A stretch of DNA of 59,968 nt from JBNJGT01 sp964473285. GTDB lineage: Archaea > Nanobdellota > Nanobdellia > Woesearchaeales > JACJVW01. Within the stretch, counting starts at the first letter, position 1, and each line of letters opens with the position of its first letter. Positions 1 to 12,200 of the stretch are shown piece by piece. The notes under the pieces are model-generated. The model worked only from the letters and a program-made list of their open reading frames with translations. It ran no database searches and was not told the origin of the DNA. The stretch is taken from the NCBI GenBank assembly GCA_964473285.1, contig CAYYOI010000004.1, forward strand, positions 1 through 59,968, in the 5' to 3' direction. A program made the position numbers and the translations under genes.

Positions 1-188
1 GATACCTGGACATAATAGAGCAGGAACTGCTTTTTGATTTCTTGGGTCTTGATCAGATTTAGCTAAACCTAGCGCTATGCCGATTTTTTGGTTAGTGGTC
101 TTGTATTCACAGGATAATCATTGTAGGATAAGCCTTTTGCAAGCAAAAGGCCTCGCCAAAGGCGAGGAGGATAGCATCATATCTAAAA
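1..188. other. Non-coding leader before the giant gene
   Basis: No convincing coding frame is visible here. It contains a 10-bp palindrome TTTAGCTAAA at 58-67 and two adjacent hairpins at 132-167, described separately. A GTG at 189 could formally open the downstream reading frame, but the purine-rich GAGGAGGATA at about 163-172 lies too far from it (about 17 nt) to be a normal ribosome binding site. The upstream gene, if any, lies outside the window. Confidence 0.5.
132..167. other. Two abutting perfect hairpins
   Basis: GCCTTTTGC-AA-GCAAAAGGC (132-151) is a 9-bp inverted repeat, or an 8-bp stem with a CAAG tetraloop. CCTCGCC-AAA-GGCGAGG (151-167) is a 7-bp GC-rich inverted repeat with a three-base loop. 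They share base 151, so they would form back-to-back stem-loops. They sit about 60 bases before the inferred TATA box of the giant gene. They could be the 3' end or terminator of an upstream transcript, or a protein-binding site. The inverted repeats are seen directly; any function is inference. Confidence 0.7.
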
Positions 189-226
189 GTGCCTCAGAGC
201 AATCGGAGATACTGGAGAAATAGATA

Positions 227-237
227 TCTTTTTAAAG
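227..237 (+). promoter_or_regulatory. Putative TATA box for the giant-gene operon
   Basis: TCTTTTTAAAG contains TTTTTAAA centred near 232. Other genes in this window have closely similar boxes about 26-27 bases before leaderless starts. Initiation near 258 would give a leader of about 24 nt carrying the ribosome binding site at 266-277. This placement would exclude a start at GTG 189. Confidence 0.5.
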
Positions 238-265
238 TAGTCTATCAAAACTTACTAAGAGTAAA

Positions 266-277
266 GGGGAGAGGGTG
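266..277 (+). promoter_or_regulatory. Ribosome binding site deciding a TTG start
   Basis: GGGGAGAGGGTG lies four bases before TTG at 282 and resembles the archaeal GGAGGTGA consensus. Translation from this TTG gives a good signal peptide: Lys at position 2, then a hydrophobic core ILILVCCLIS. Starting at GTG 189 would put 31 basic, non-signal-like residues in front of it. Confidence 0.6.
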
Positions 278-281
278 TAAT

Positions 282-3200
282 TTGAAAGTTTTATCAATCA
301 TAAGATATATTCTTATCCTAGTTTGTTGTTTAATCTCAGTATCAGGAAATACATCTCTTGAGTCAAGAGATTTTTGTGATTGTCTTGATTATGTAAATAA
401 ATCTCATGTCTTTTTTGAAAAAGGATGTAATTATACAATCCCTGATAATCTTGATAACTTGACTTGTTATGACTCCAATCTAACTGTTGTTTCCAATTTG
501 ACAGTCTTACTTTCAAATGAGTCTATTGTGTCAATTAGTAATGAATCAATTAGCACAAATGTTTCTAATGTTTCTTCTTCAAATCTGACAACTTTTTCCA
601 ATCAGTCTAACCAAACTTCTTCTATTATAAATGGATCTACAGATTCAATCATGTCGAATGCCACAAAGCCTACTATCATGATTGAGAAAGTACAGCTTCC
701 TGCTCATGTTGGAGAACCTGTCAATTGGGTTTATCGTGTTAAGGTTAACGGATCTTCTGATTCTGTAACAATTCCTCTTTCTGATTTGCCAAATGATGCA
801 AGGAATGTAGTTCTCGTACCTTATTCAAAAGATAAGGCTTACTTGGATAAGAGAGTAAGTACAATGTCTGGTTCATCTCATGTGCTTTCTATCCCTTCTC
901 GTAATAGTAGTGGTAATGAGTATTCAGTTATATATGAAACTCCTGCTCCGCATAAGCGTGAAGAAACCCAAAGAAATTCTTTAGGCATATCTAAAGGAGT
1001 TGTTGTTCATTCTGATGTATCTTATCACTATTATAATATTTCGGTAAATACTGATATACCTGAAACCGCTTCTGATAAAATTTCTTTTTATTGGTATGAT
1101 GGTACAAAGCGTGTCAATGTTTTAAGGGATAAGCGTTTTGATGTCAAACTGATTGATATAGATAATGATAATCTTATTGAAAAAATATCATGGGTGGTTC
1201 CCCAACTTTCTGAACAACATTTTGAGATTATTCTCAGGAGCTTGTCTTTTAGTACTCAGTCATCTCACGTAACTTCAAATTGGAGCATTCTTTTTGATAT
1301 GAACCATTCAGATTTAATTTCGTTTGAGGCTTTGTCACCTTTGCTTTCATTTGAAGGCCTTTATTATTTTGATTCCGGTTGGTCACAGATTACTGATTAT
1401 GAGGTATCAGGAAATACAGTGACAACTGAATGGGATCATTTAAGATCAACCAGAGGAAAGGTTGTCTATGAAGTTTTAGGTTATGACACTTTTTTTGTTA
1501 ATGTATCTTCTGTGAGTGGTTCAGAAATTGTCCGTAGTCATTATTATTATGAACCAGTAGGAAATTCAATATTGAATCTTGATTCTCCTATGTTCTCTTA
1601 TCGCCTCTGTTCATTGAATCAGAGTTTTTCATTTTGTGATGCTGAGAAGGGAGAACCAGGATATGATGGCTACGATATCATGACTAATTATACTGGTTAT
1701 ATAAGGTTACCTTCAAATGTTTCTGTCACTAGTGCATCAATGAATCTTCGTTCACTTCATACTGATCCAATATCTGAGTATGAACACCCAGATGGAATTC
1801 CTTCTTCTATAGTTCATCGGGCAGATTTGAGTTCTTCTTTTGTAGATGGGTTCATTGCTGCCACTCCTTATGATATTGTGGGTTGGTCAAATGAAACTAT
1901 TCTCTTTGAACATTCAATTTCTGGTCTTAATGATTTTGTTCCAATGGACATTTCTTTGCTCTTGGGTGATGAAATTATCGTTGCAACAGATAATGGATTA
2001 CATATATTCGCATCAAACTATTCCTCCTCCCTTGATAAAATTGATTCTTTAGACGGTGAATTTCTATCTGTGGCAAGTCAGTTTAATATTCCCTCAGCCG
2101 AGTTCAATAATACTTTCTCAGAGGCTTCTTCACTTCAAGAAGTATTTGGGGATAGACTTGTGAGTTTTAATATTCCTTGGGTCTTTAATACTTCAGATAA
2201 AAGATGTTTCCTTTCTGTTAAATTGAACAAGCATGGAAATCCAGATTCAAAGCTTCAGTTTGGATCAGGCAATATTACTCCTGATATGGTCTCTTCAAGT
2301 GATAACTTTATGACCTCGCCTGGTGTTCCTGGTTCTTTTACCTGTCTTGGATGTGAAACCAATAATATCTCTTTTGATTTTTCTAGTCTTGGCTTATCTG
2401 ACTTTTCAGCGGAAAGCTGTTCCTTGTCTCTTCCTTTATCTGCAAGTGGAGCACATGGCAATCTCTTGAATGTTTCCCTTGGTTCATTTTCTCAGACTAT
2501 TGATAGCTCTTCTGTAGGAGCTACGTCTTTAGATTCTTTTTCAACCCCTACTACTGCCACAGAATTTGATGAGTTTACTACTAGTTATTTTTATACGCAT
2601 GTATTGCCAGATGGGATTGGAACCTGTAGGCTTTCCATTGCGTTACAAAAGCTTTCGACAGATTCAGGACTTCTGTTGAGAGCCAACGGTAATGAATATC
2701 CTGTCAATACTCAAGGATTGCCATCAAATGTAATAGACAGATCCAATTTTACTTCACCAGACTCTATCTTGGATTTGAAGAGCCCTGTAAAATATTCTGG
2801 AATTGACCCAATCTCAGCTGAAACATGTTTTGTTGACACATACTTCACTTATGTGAATTCAACTACAGCAAATCTTACATTTTCTCTCAATGGCAATGTT
2901 TATGATATTGATAAGTCTCAGATAACTTCATCTGCATTCAAATCATTCAGTAAGACCGGTGCAGAAAATGTATCTTCTGATCTTCTTACAAAAACGTCTT
3001 TATCAGAAGATGGGGAACAAATTGATTATTATTTAAGTGGATTGTCAATTCCATCTGATTTAGAAGCAAAGGAATGTTTTGTTAAGGTCGGAGCATGTTA
3101 TGAAGGTTCAGAAGAGTCACTTGGAACATTAAAATTGAGTTTATATGGAAAAGATACAACCTTTGCTATCCCTACAGATTCGCTTTCCGAATGCTCACAA

Positions 3201-6200
3201 TCATCATTTTCTTATGTTTCTGTTCCTTGTCAGGATATAACCTCTAGTGAAAAACTTCAGTTTTATTGCGAAGGATGTGATTCCAATAACTTTTATAGGA
3301 TTCTTTATGATAATTCATCCTCCTCATTCAATTCATATTATTGGGATGGATTTGGCGATTATGAAAAATCATCGCAAGATTATCTTGTCAGTGTTTATAC
3401 AAATAGTTCTTTTGATTATAGTGTCTCTAGAAAACAAATTGAGTGTTCTGATGTCGGAGGAACTATTACTTTTAATTGTGAAGGATGTAGTTCAAATAAT
3501 TCTTATCACATGATGAGCGATGGTTCGAATCCAGGTTTCAGAATCTTTTCAAATACTTCTCTTGTTTATGGATGGGGGCACTCTGAATTACCCTGTGAAG
3601 AACTTTCAGCTGATTCAAACATTGGATTTTCAGCTAATAACCAATTCCGTATCCTTAAATCAGATGATATAGTGATCAATAAGATGGAATGGCTTACTGA
3701 TGATTATACACCTGTTGATCTTGATGTTCCATGCGATATCATAAACAGTGCTGATGAACTTTCCATTTCCTGTCCAGAGTGTACTTCTACCGATTCTTTC
3801 TATCTTTATCGGACAGATGAGCAATCAGGTCATACTGGAGATGCTTATCCTTATACAGATTTGAGTTTTTTTGTTGAAAGCAATACTTCTCTTGATTATT
3901 CCAAAGTTCAAATCCCAGTCAATTGTTCACTTGAAGACCCTGTGTTCTCCTGTCCTGAATGTACAAGTGATGATCATTATAATATCCTTTTAGGAGGTGC
4001 ATCCGGTAACACCTCTTTCTCTTTAGACAATGGTTCAACATGGAGCAATACTGCTTTTGATGCAGGAATTGGAGTGTATGTCTATGGTGCAAGCGATTCT
4101 GATGATATTGTTGTTGCTGATGCTAATGATAATGTTTCACTCCTTAACACAAGCCTGCACACACAATGGACCCTCTCATTCAATTCTCGTGTAAATGATA
4201 TTGCTATTGGTGAAGTTGATGTGGAATCAATAGGTAACGAAGTTCTTGTTGCAACCCAGAATGGCTTATATCTTTTTGATTCGAAGGGAAAGAACATTTG
4301 GAATTATTCAAAAGGTGCAAATACTGTTTTTATACAAGCCCTTGATGCGAGACAAGAAGCATATGCTGGACTTATAAATAATTCCTTGTACAAATGTGAT
4401 GCATCAGGTTGTCATAGTATTGCAACTTTTTCAGATGAGATTACTTCAATTTTAACTGGTGATTTTCATTCAGAACAAGGCTCTGAAATTGCTATCTCTT
4501 TTGATTCCGGACTCTTCAGTGTTTATGATTCATCCATGACAGCTTTAGAAACTCTAGATTTTAAGTCTGTAGTTTCTTTTACTGGGGGAAGGTTAATTGG
4601 TGTAGATCGTTCACAGTTGTTGGTGTCACACCTTAAAGGAATTAGTGCTTATGATTTTTCTCAACCAGAGAATGTTTCTTTACTTATAAATGATAGTGTT
4701 GTTTGGTCCCATATGGGTCTGCTAAGAAATGAAACCATTGATAATTTTGCTTATGCAATAAATATTAGTAACTGTTCTCCTTGTTATGTTCCTTTTGATA
4801 TTGAAACAGATTCTTCTGTCCCACTTCAACTATCTGATATTGATGTGAGGTTTGATTATAATTATAGCCTAGACTATACAGATGATTATACAAAATGGCT
4901 GAAAACATCTGATTTTATTGCAGGTTCACAAATACCTAACAAAGCAATCAAGATTGATTATACTTCTCCTTCGTTTCCTTTGTATGTCCAATATATAAGC
5001 CGTGAAGATCCTAATGAGGACAATTTTGTGTATGATTCCTCATCATTCTGGTTCAGAGACTCATACTGCCAGGGTATTGATACATTAGCTTATCTTGGAT
5101 ATACTTTACTCAATGGTTCATCTTTTCATTGTGATGAAGATTATTTTATCAGTGAAGAAGGTTCTGATTTTTTATGGGTTACTGGTGAGAAAGCTGTTCC
5201 AGTGGAAGTTTTAGTCAGAAATGGTTCAAATGATGCTATGAATTATTATAATATTACTTTAGAAAGAGGTATTGGTCATACTTCAGACTCTTTTCATAAT
5301 GTCAGTTATTCAAGTGATATTAATGAATCCTTCGTTGGAAATTTTGTAGATGTTATTGTAGATACAGATTCAGATGGATCATATGATCTTTTGTATCAAA
5401 ATTTATCTGGGTGCGAAGGTACAAGCTATAGAGTTTGTATTGAAGACCTCAATTCAAATGGTGTACCTGATCAAGTGATAACTACTACTTCTTTGATCAG
5501 TCCAGAAAATCCTTCGGTAAAATATAGGGTGATAGGGTATACAAATGAAATTCCAGAAATAACCTCTGTTGATATTAAACCATCTGGTGATAGATATTAT
5601 TTTGATACTGTATTATTCAATATTACTATAGCTGATTTTGAAAATGACATAAGGCAATTGACATTATATTTGAATACTTCTGGTACTGGCTGGTTTAATG
5701 CTGGCACAGAAACTACATTGACTGATCATGTCATTATTCCTGTGTTACTTAATTCTTCTATGGATGGTGAGTTGTCCTATCGTATTGAATATGCAGATTA
5801 TTCAGAGGAAGCGATTCACCTTGTGAGAAATACCACTACAAATAAAGTTTTCAATGTCAGTAAACCTTCTTTGATACTTGATATTCTTACTGATGATTAT
5901 GAAAGGATAAACCAAAATAATGTGTATGAAGATCATATAATTGCTAATGTTACAAAGGAAGGAACATCTTTTGATAATTATTCAAAAACAGATCTCCTTT
6001 GTGAGCTTTACATAAATACCTCTGAGGGTTACAGGAAACACTCTGATATAACAACAATTAAAAAGGGTCTTTGTTCATTTAATCTTAATAGTGATTCTCC
6101 TTATTCAACCGGCAACCACGATTATTATGTAAGGGTTAGGGCAGATGACCGTTTCTATCCTGCAACCTCTGAGGTGAAGAATGTTTTTATCTATTCTGGA

Positions 6201-9200
6201 TTAAATGCTAACATCTCAATCACACCTGAAACACTATATCGTAATAACGATCATGGAAATAATACCTTGTTGTTATGGAATGTTTCTGATATTAAGGATA
6301 GTACAGGCGATTTAATGACCGGCGCTGCAAATTATAGTGTTTTTTTTGGAGAAACTCTTATCTCCAATGGAACCTGTGATTCAAATGGATTTAGTGGCTC
6401 TTATGATGTTCCTTCATTTGAAGAGTTAGGCACGCATACCATCACAATACTTATCAATAATACTTTATTTGAATTATTTACACATTCAACCCAGGTAACA
6501 GTAAACGATGAACTTTTTGTTGAATTAGTGGATCCTTCTTCTATTGAGCCTGTTTATAAGGACCATGGAGAGGGATTGAATAATATTGATGATTCAACAA
6601 TTGAACTTTTTGTGGTGCTTGAGGATAGCCTAAATATTCCAGTAACTGATGCGACATACAACTTTAATACACCTAATAACTTTGTTGATTGTCTTGAATC
6701 CGGAAAAAAGACAAAAGAAGTAGATTTTGATGATGAACTTGAGCAGCCAATCGTAAAAGAAGGGTTCTATTGTATTTTCCATCCAGAAGACAGTTTGTCT
6801 CTTGGCTTGCAGAATTGGAATTTTACTGCATCACTTAAGAACCATTATCCTGTCAAATACACCGGTTCTTTCAATATCAAGGATACATTTGCCCCTGAGA
6901 TAATGACAAGTCCATCTTCTCCCGGACCTGTGTATATAAGAGGAACATCCAGTTCAAAGCTTTATATTAATTTTGAGGCTCAAGATAATGGGCAGAATGA
7001 GATTTTAAATTATTCATATTCTATAGATTGGGGAGAGACTGCCCTTATTTCAGGTTTTAATCAAAATTCTACTTTAACATATAGTTTCAATATTCCAGAT
7101 GATGAAGTTTTGGGTGAAAAAAGCCTTTTCATTTCATTGAATAAGGAAAATTATAAAGATTATTCAGAACAACTGAATTATCTTGTTCATGGTAGGCTCT
7201 ATGCCTTTACCCTAAATCCTGATAATGGAGTAAATGTAACTGTGGGAGATTCAGGAGGTCTTATCCTGACAATACAGGTAAAAGATGATTTTGATGAACA
7301 TGTACAAGCAAATGTTTCTTTTGTGCATCCTCCAGGATATTGCAGAAATGGAGTTGAATATTTTGGGAATGGAACTTACCAGTGTGAATACATGCCTGAT
7401 CCAAATGTAGCTCCAGGAGATTATACATGGAATGCTATTGCTGAAAAACCTTATCATAAGGAATCTAAAACTGAAGAGCGTAGTTTTACTATAATACAAA
7501 ATGTTCATCTTGAGTTTCTGCAGGATGAGTCTTATTTTAACCGAACAAATCATGTCGATTTGTCTGCGCAGTTGAATGATAAGTTTGGAAATCCTCTTGA
7601 ACTCTCAGGTTATTCATGTGTATGGAGTATTGATGACACTCCACTTGCGACAACTACTACTGATGAAGATGGAATTTGTAATTTTAGTATCCTTGCAGGT
7701 TGTGATTACCTTCCTGGACCACATTCTGTAAGGATTGGACTTAGCAAGCAAGACTCACCTTATACTTTAAAAGAGGAAACTAAAGGGAATATATACCTAA
7801 GAGATAAGGCAGAGGCGTCTATCATAACTCCTACTTCACTTGATGGAATAGCTGTAGGAGATAGCATCTACATGGAATCGTCTATCAGTGATAGCTGCAG
7901 TAATCCTCCTTCCTCAGAAATACCTTATGAAATAGATTGGTATTATTCCCAAATGGGTTCAGATGAAACAATTAAAGTCCTTTCTACTGATGAGGGATTT
8001 TGGACTGTACCTCCTGATGTATCAGGTGAGGGTATAATTTACATAATTGTCGATTATGATTATTTTAACACGAGTTATGGTACTCAGGAAATAGATGTGG
8101 AAGTGAATGATACAACTGGAATTCTTTTCTTGAATGAGGTTGTTGTAAGAAATTCAACATCTCAGAATTTCACCTTGAATGCTCAATTATCGCGTGAAGG
8201 AGACATCCCTATTAATGAGACCTCTATAATAGGTAACTGGAGCGGTTATACTTGTGAATGGTTCATCAATGATCAGTTTCAAGGCACTTCGATTACAAAT
8301 AAAGATGGTCTCTGTTCTATAAACTGGAGTACGACTTGTGAAGATCATTCATCTCTTTATTATCCTTTAGCGATAAATATCTCAAAAGATTCCCCTGACA
8401 TACCAATGTCAACCAATTATCTACAATCAGAGGTTGGAATATATGATAATGCTTCCTTGGAGATTGTTTCTCCTCAAAATCAATCTTCACATGTATATGG
8501 TGAGGAAGTTAATCTAGCAGTTAATGTATATGATAGTTGTGGTATTTCCTCTGCAGATTACAATCTGAATTGGTATTATCAGAAAAAAGACACTAAAACT
8601 ACAGTTGCTTCAGGGAAAAATACGACATGGAATGTTCCATCTCTTGCTCTTGACTGGTCGAATCTAACAGCATCACTTGATTATGCCCTTTATGATTCAA
8701 GCAATTCTACATTAACGCTCCATTTCAAAAGATATCTTAGCCTTTCTGAGCTTATTGTTCAAGAAGGGTTGCGCCAGGGGGATATGTCTCAGGTTCTTTG
8801 TAATATTTCAACCGAGGGGGTTTCAGATAGGTCAAATGTGGAAATACTTTTCATTCTTGATGAGTCTCAGAATTCAACAATAAGAAAAAGGCTATTATCA
8901 TTTGATGACGTAGAACCAGGGGTTGCACAAGGATTACTGGGTGGTAATGGTTCTGTCCGTGAAACTTGGTCTTGGTATAGGGATGTTAAACCATTTCAGG
9001 TTTATGCTAATGATTCTATATGTTTTGATCTTGATACTTCTGGCCTTGAATATACCTCTAGAGGGGATATCTATTTTTGCAAGTCTGAAAGCCTGAATTG
9101 TACTAATTATACTACTGTTGTTTTTAATCAAAGCGCAACAATAAATTCTACTGAACATGGAAACTGGGATTATTGCTTCAATATCACATCACCTTTCTAT

Positions 9201-12200
9201 TTTAGTGGAGGCACTCTTGGGACCTACATGAAAACAAGATCAATGACTACACATAATTCTACAAAAATAACAACTTCACGTTTAGATTCTTCTGATCAGA
9301 TTCTAAGAGGTGAAACTTACTCTTTTTTCAATGGCACTTATGATAATGCATCAAAAGAACTTTTGCAACGCTTTATAGGACAAAGATCCTCATTTAATCC
9401 CAGATCTATCAGAATTGTTGAAGGATCTGAAGAAGTACCTTTTATGTCTGAAGGATTCACTAAATATAGGTCTGATTTTAGTGAGTGGGATCAGGGCATT
9501 AATTGTAAGGCCTCATATTCCTCCGCATTAACATTGACACAGGAAGGTACACATCCGGATTATTGTAGGTATGAATCTAACCTTCTTTCTATACCTATTA
9601 AAGAGGATCTGACAGTGGCCTTCCAGGTTAAAAATGTTAGTATTGGTAGTTGGAAACTTGCTTTCAGGGATGAAGATTCAAAATTACATACTATTGGGGA
9701 ATCAGCATCTGATGGATTATTTACCTTTTCTCTTGAAGATTATGTAGGTATGAATATAACACGTTTTGCACTTTATACACAAGGGTATGATTCAACTGCC
9801 ACTTTTGATCTTTTGGAGGTGGTTGGTGAATCGGGTACTCTTACTTGGACATTAAATGGTACTACTGCTGGGGGCTCTGACCGTAATTATACAATATACT
9901 TTAAAACTCATGAAGATCTTGATACTGATTTATTTTCATTGGGGATCTTACCGGTATATCAGACAGAGATGTATGAGAGAGCCCGTTTTATGAATGGAAA
10001 TACAAATACACTTGTATACACTACAGGGAATGATAAACCAGGGTCTCTGGCAAATATGCTTGATAATCTTGTTACTGATGAAGTCATAACTTCTTGGACT
10101 CGTACAACTGATCAAGGTGATGTACAGAATATACATAAGAATAGTTCTTCATATGGGATTCTTCTTTATGAAAGCAGTTCTGGGTTTACAGATTCAGAAT
10201 CTAATGCTTATACAAGTCCTGAACCCGAAACACTTGCAGCTATAGCAAATTTCCTTGATCAGGGAGGAAAGCTAATATACATTGACAATCGTCTTGATTA
10301 TGATTCAACAGGGCTTTCTGATTTATTCACTTATACCAGTAATACCTGGAACCCATCAACGCATTACTGTAGCCCATATGAGGGGTCTTATCAGGCTTGT
10401 GGACAACCAACAAACGAAACACCTGACACCTTTTATCCTGCTGATAATAATAGTGTGGGGTTTTTGATATTTAATGATCAGATGGTTCACTCATTTACAG
10501 GGGGCGATGGTGAATCATGGATTACTGATGAAAGTGGAACACATTCTCTTATGGTTTCAGAAGGATATTCAACTTTAACCACTGCGCCAGGTGATAGTTC
10601 AAACAGCGGTTTCTCTAAGCACCTCAGTTTTACAGGTAAGCTTGCTGCGCCATATGATCGATATATTCCAACTACCCGGCTTTATGGCCTTGTTCCTTTG
10701 GGTTACACAGATAAGCCTTATTTACAGGTAATCTCTATGTATGCTGATACTGTTGTTGAGGTCTTAAACTCTTCAAATAAAATAATAGATACAAAAACAC
10801 TTGATGAATTTGAACTCTGGCGTACAGGCGCACTTGAGTCTTATCTAGGAGATACATTCATTGTAAATGCTTCTTCACCTGTTCTTGTATATCTGAGCGA
10901 TAAGCCTTATCTTACTGATCCTGTTCCCAGTATTCTGGGTGCCAACAAGCGATTCATGTATTATGATAATGGAAATTTCTTATATCGTGCATTAAACGGT
11001 ACTACAACAGGTTATATCTATGATTCTGTGGGAGAGGTTGATAGCTTCACTATCTCAGAGGGTGAAACCTACAAACCATTCTTATTTCCGGGAGTGTATG
11101 AGGTCCAGACTGATGCGCCTATTGTTATAGAACCTTCCTTATATAGTGGAGTTTCTCGTGTGGTGGATTCATCAGGGTCTGGTATAGGCAAGGAATTTTC
11201 AGTTTCAGCAGAAGCCCTTACTCTAGTAGGTCATGGGAATACCTCTGTTCATTTGAGTAGTGAACCTTCTAAAAAATCAGAGAATTATGATCATATAGGG
11301 TATGAGTTTTATACGTATCTTAGTGGTTCACCTAATATTTTCTCAACTTCACACGATACAACCGTGACAATATCTAATCTTGATTCTGCCGGTTTAGTCA
11401 TAGAAGAAGATGAGCTTCACCTACCACTTAAGGCCAAACTTAAGACTTATTCTCCAAAGACAAGACTTCTTTTGCATTTTGAGGGTTCACCTGGAAAAGC
11501 ATATTCTTTCTATGATAGTTCAGAAACTCAGGTTGCAAATGAATGTAATGTTACTTTAACTTCTGATTCACGATTTGGCACTGCTGCTGATTTTAATAAG
11601 GGTTTGATTGAGGTTGATGCCCTTGATTTCGGGTCAAATTATACTCTTGATTTCTGGATTAAGCATGGGTCTGAAAACCAGACATTTGTATCACAGTATG
11701 AGAATCAGAATCAGGCATTCAATATTAGCTGGTCTTCTGGTCTGCAGGCAGAGTTGATTGCCGGTGAGAATGTGATATTACTTAAGGATGAAAACCCAGA
11801 GTATACTGATTCATGGTATCATGTTGCATTAGTGCATGAAAATTCAACATATAAGCTTTATCTGAATGGTTCATTAATTGATAGTGTTGAAAGTCAGGCT
11901 TATCCTGAACCAGATGCACCTTTTATAATCAATCCAAGGGGTTTAGTTGATGAATTCCGATTTGTAGAAAGTGCTGACGAACCGCTGGGTGGGCTTTATG
12001 GTACTGTTTCTCCAGGATTCTATAGAATCAGTGCGGACAAGCCTATAGGTATTTATGATGGAAACTCACAGACTGAGAGTTATTCTGTATCATATGGTAA
12101 TGATCTTTGGGTACATGTACCATCATGGCCTGGTCATCCTGGTTCACTTTTCATTAATGCAATTGAGGATTCAACTGATGTAACTGTTACTGATCTTACA

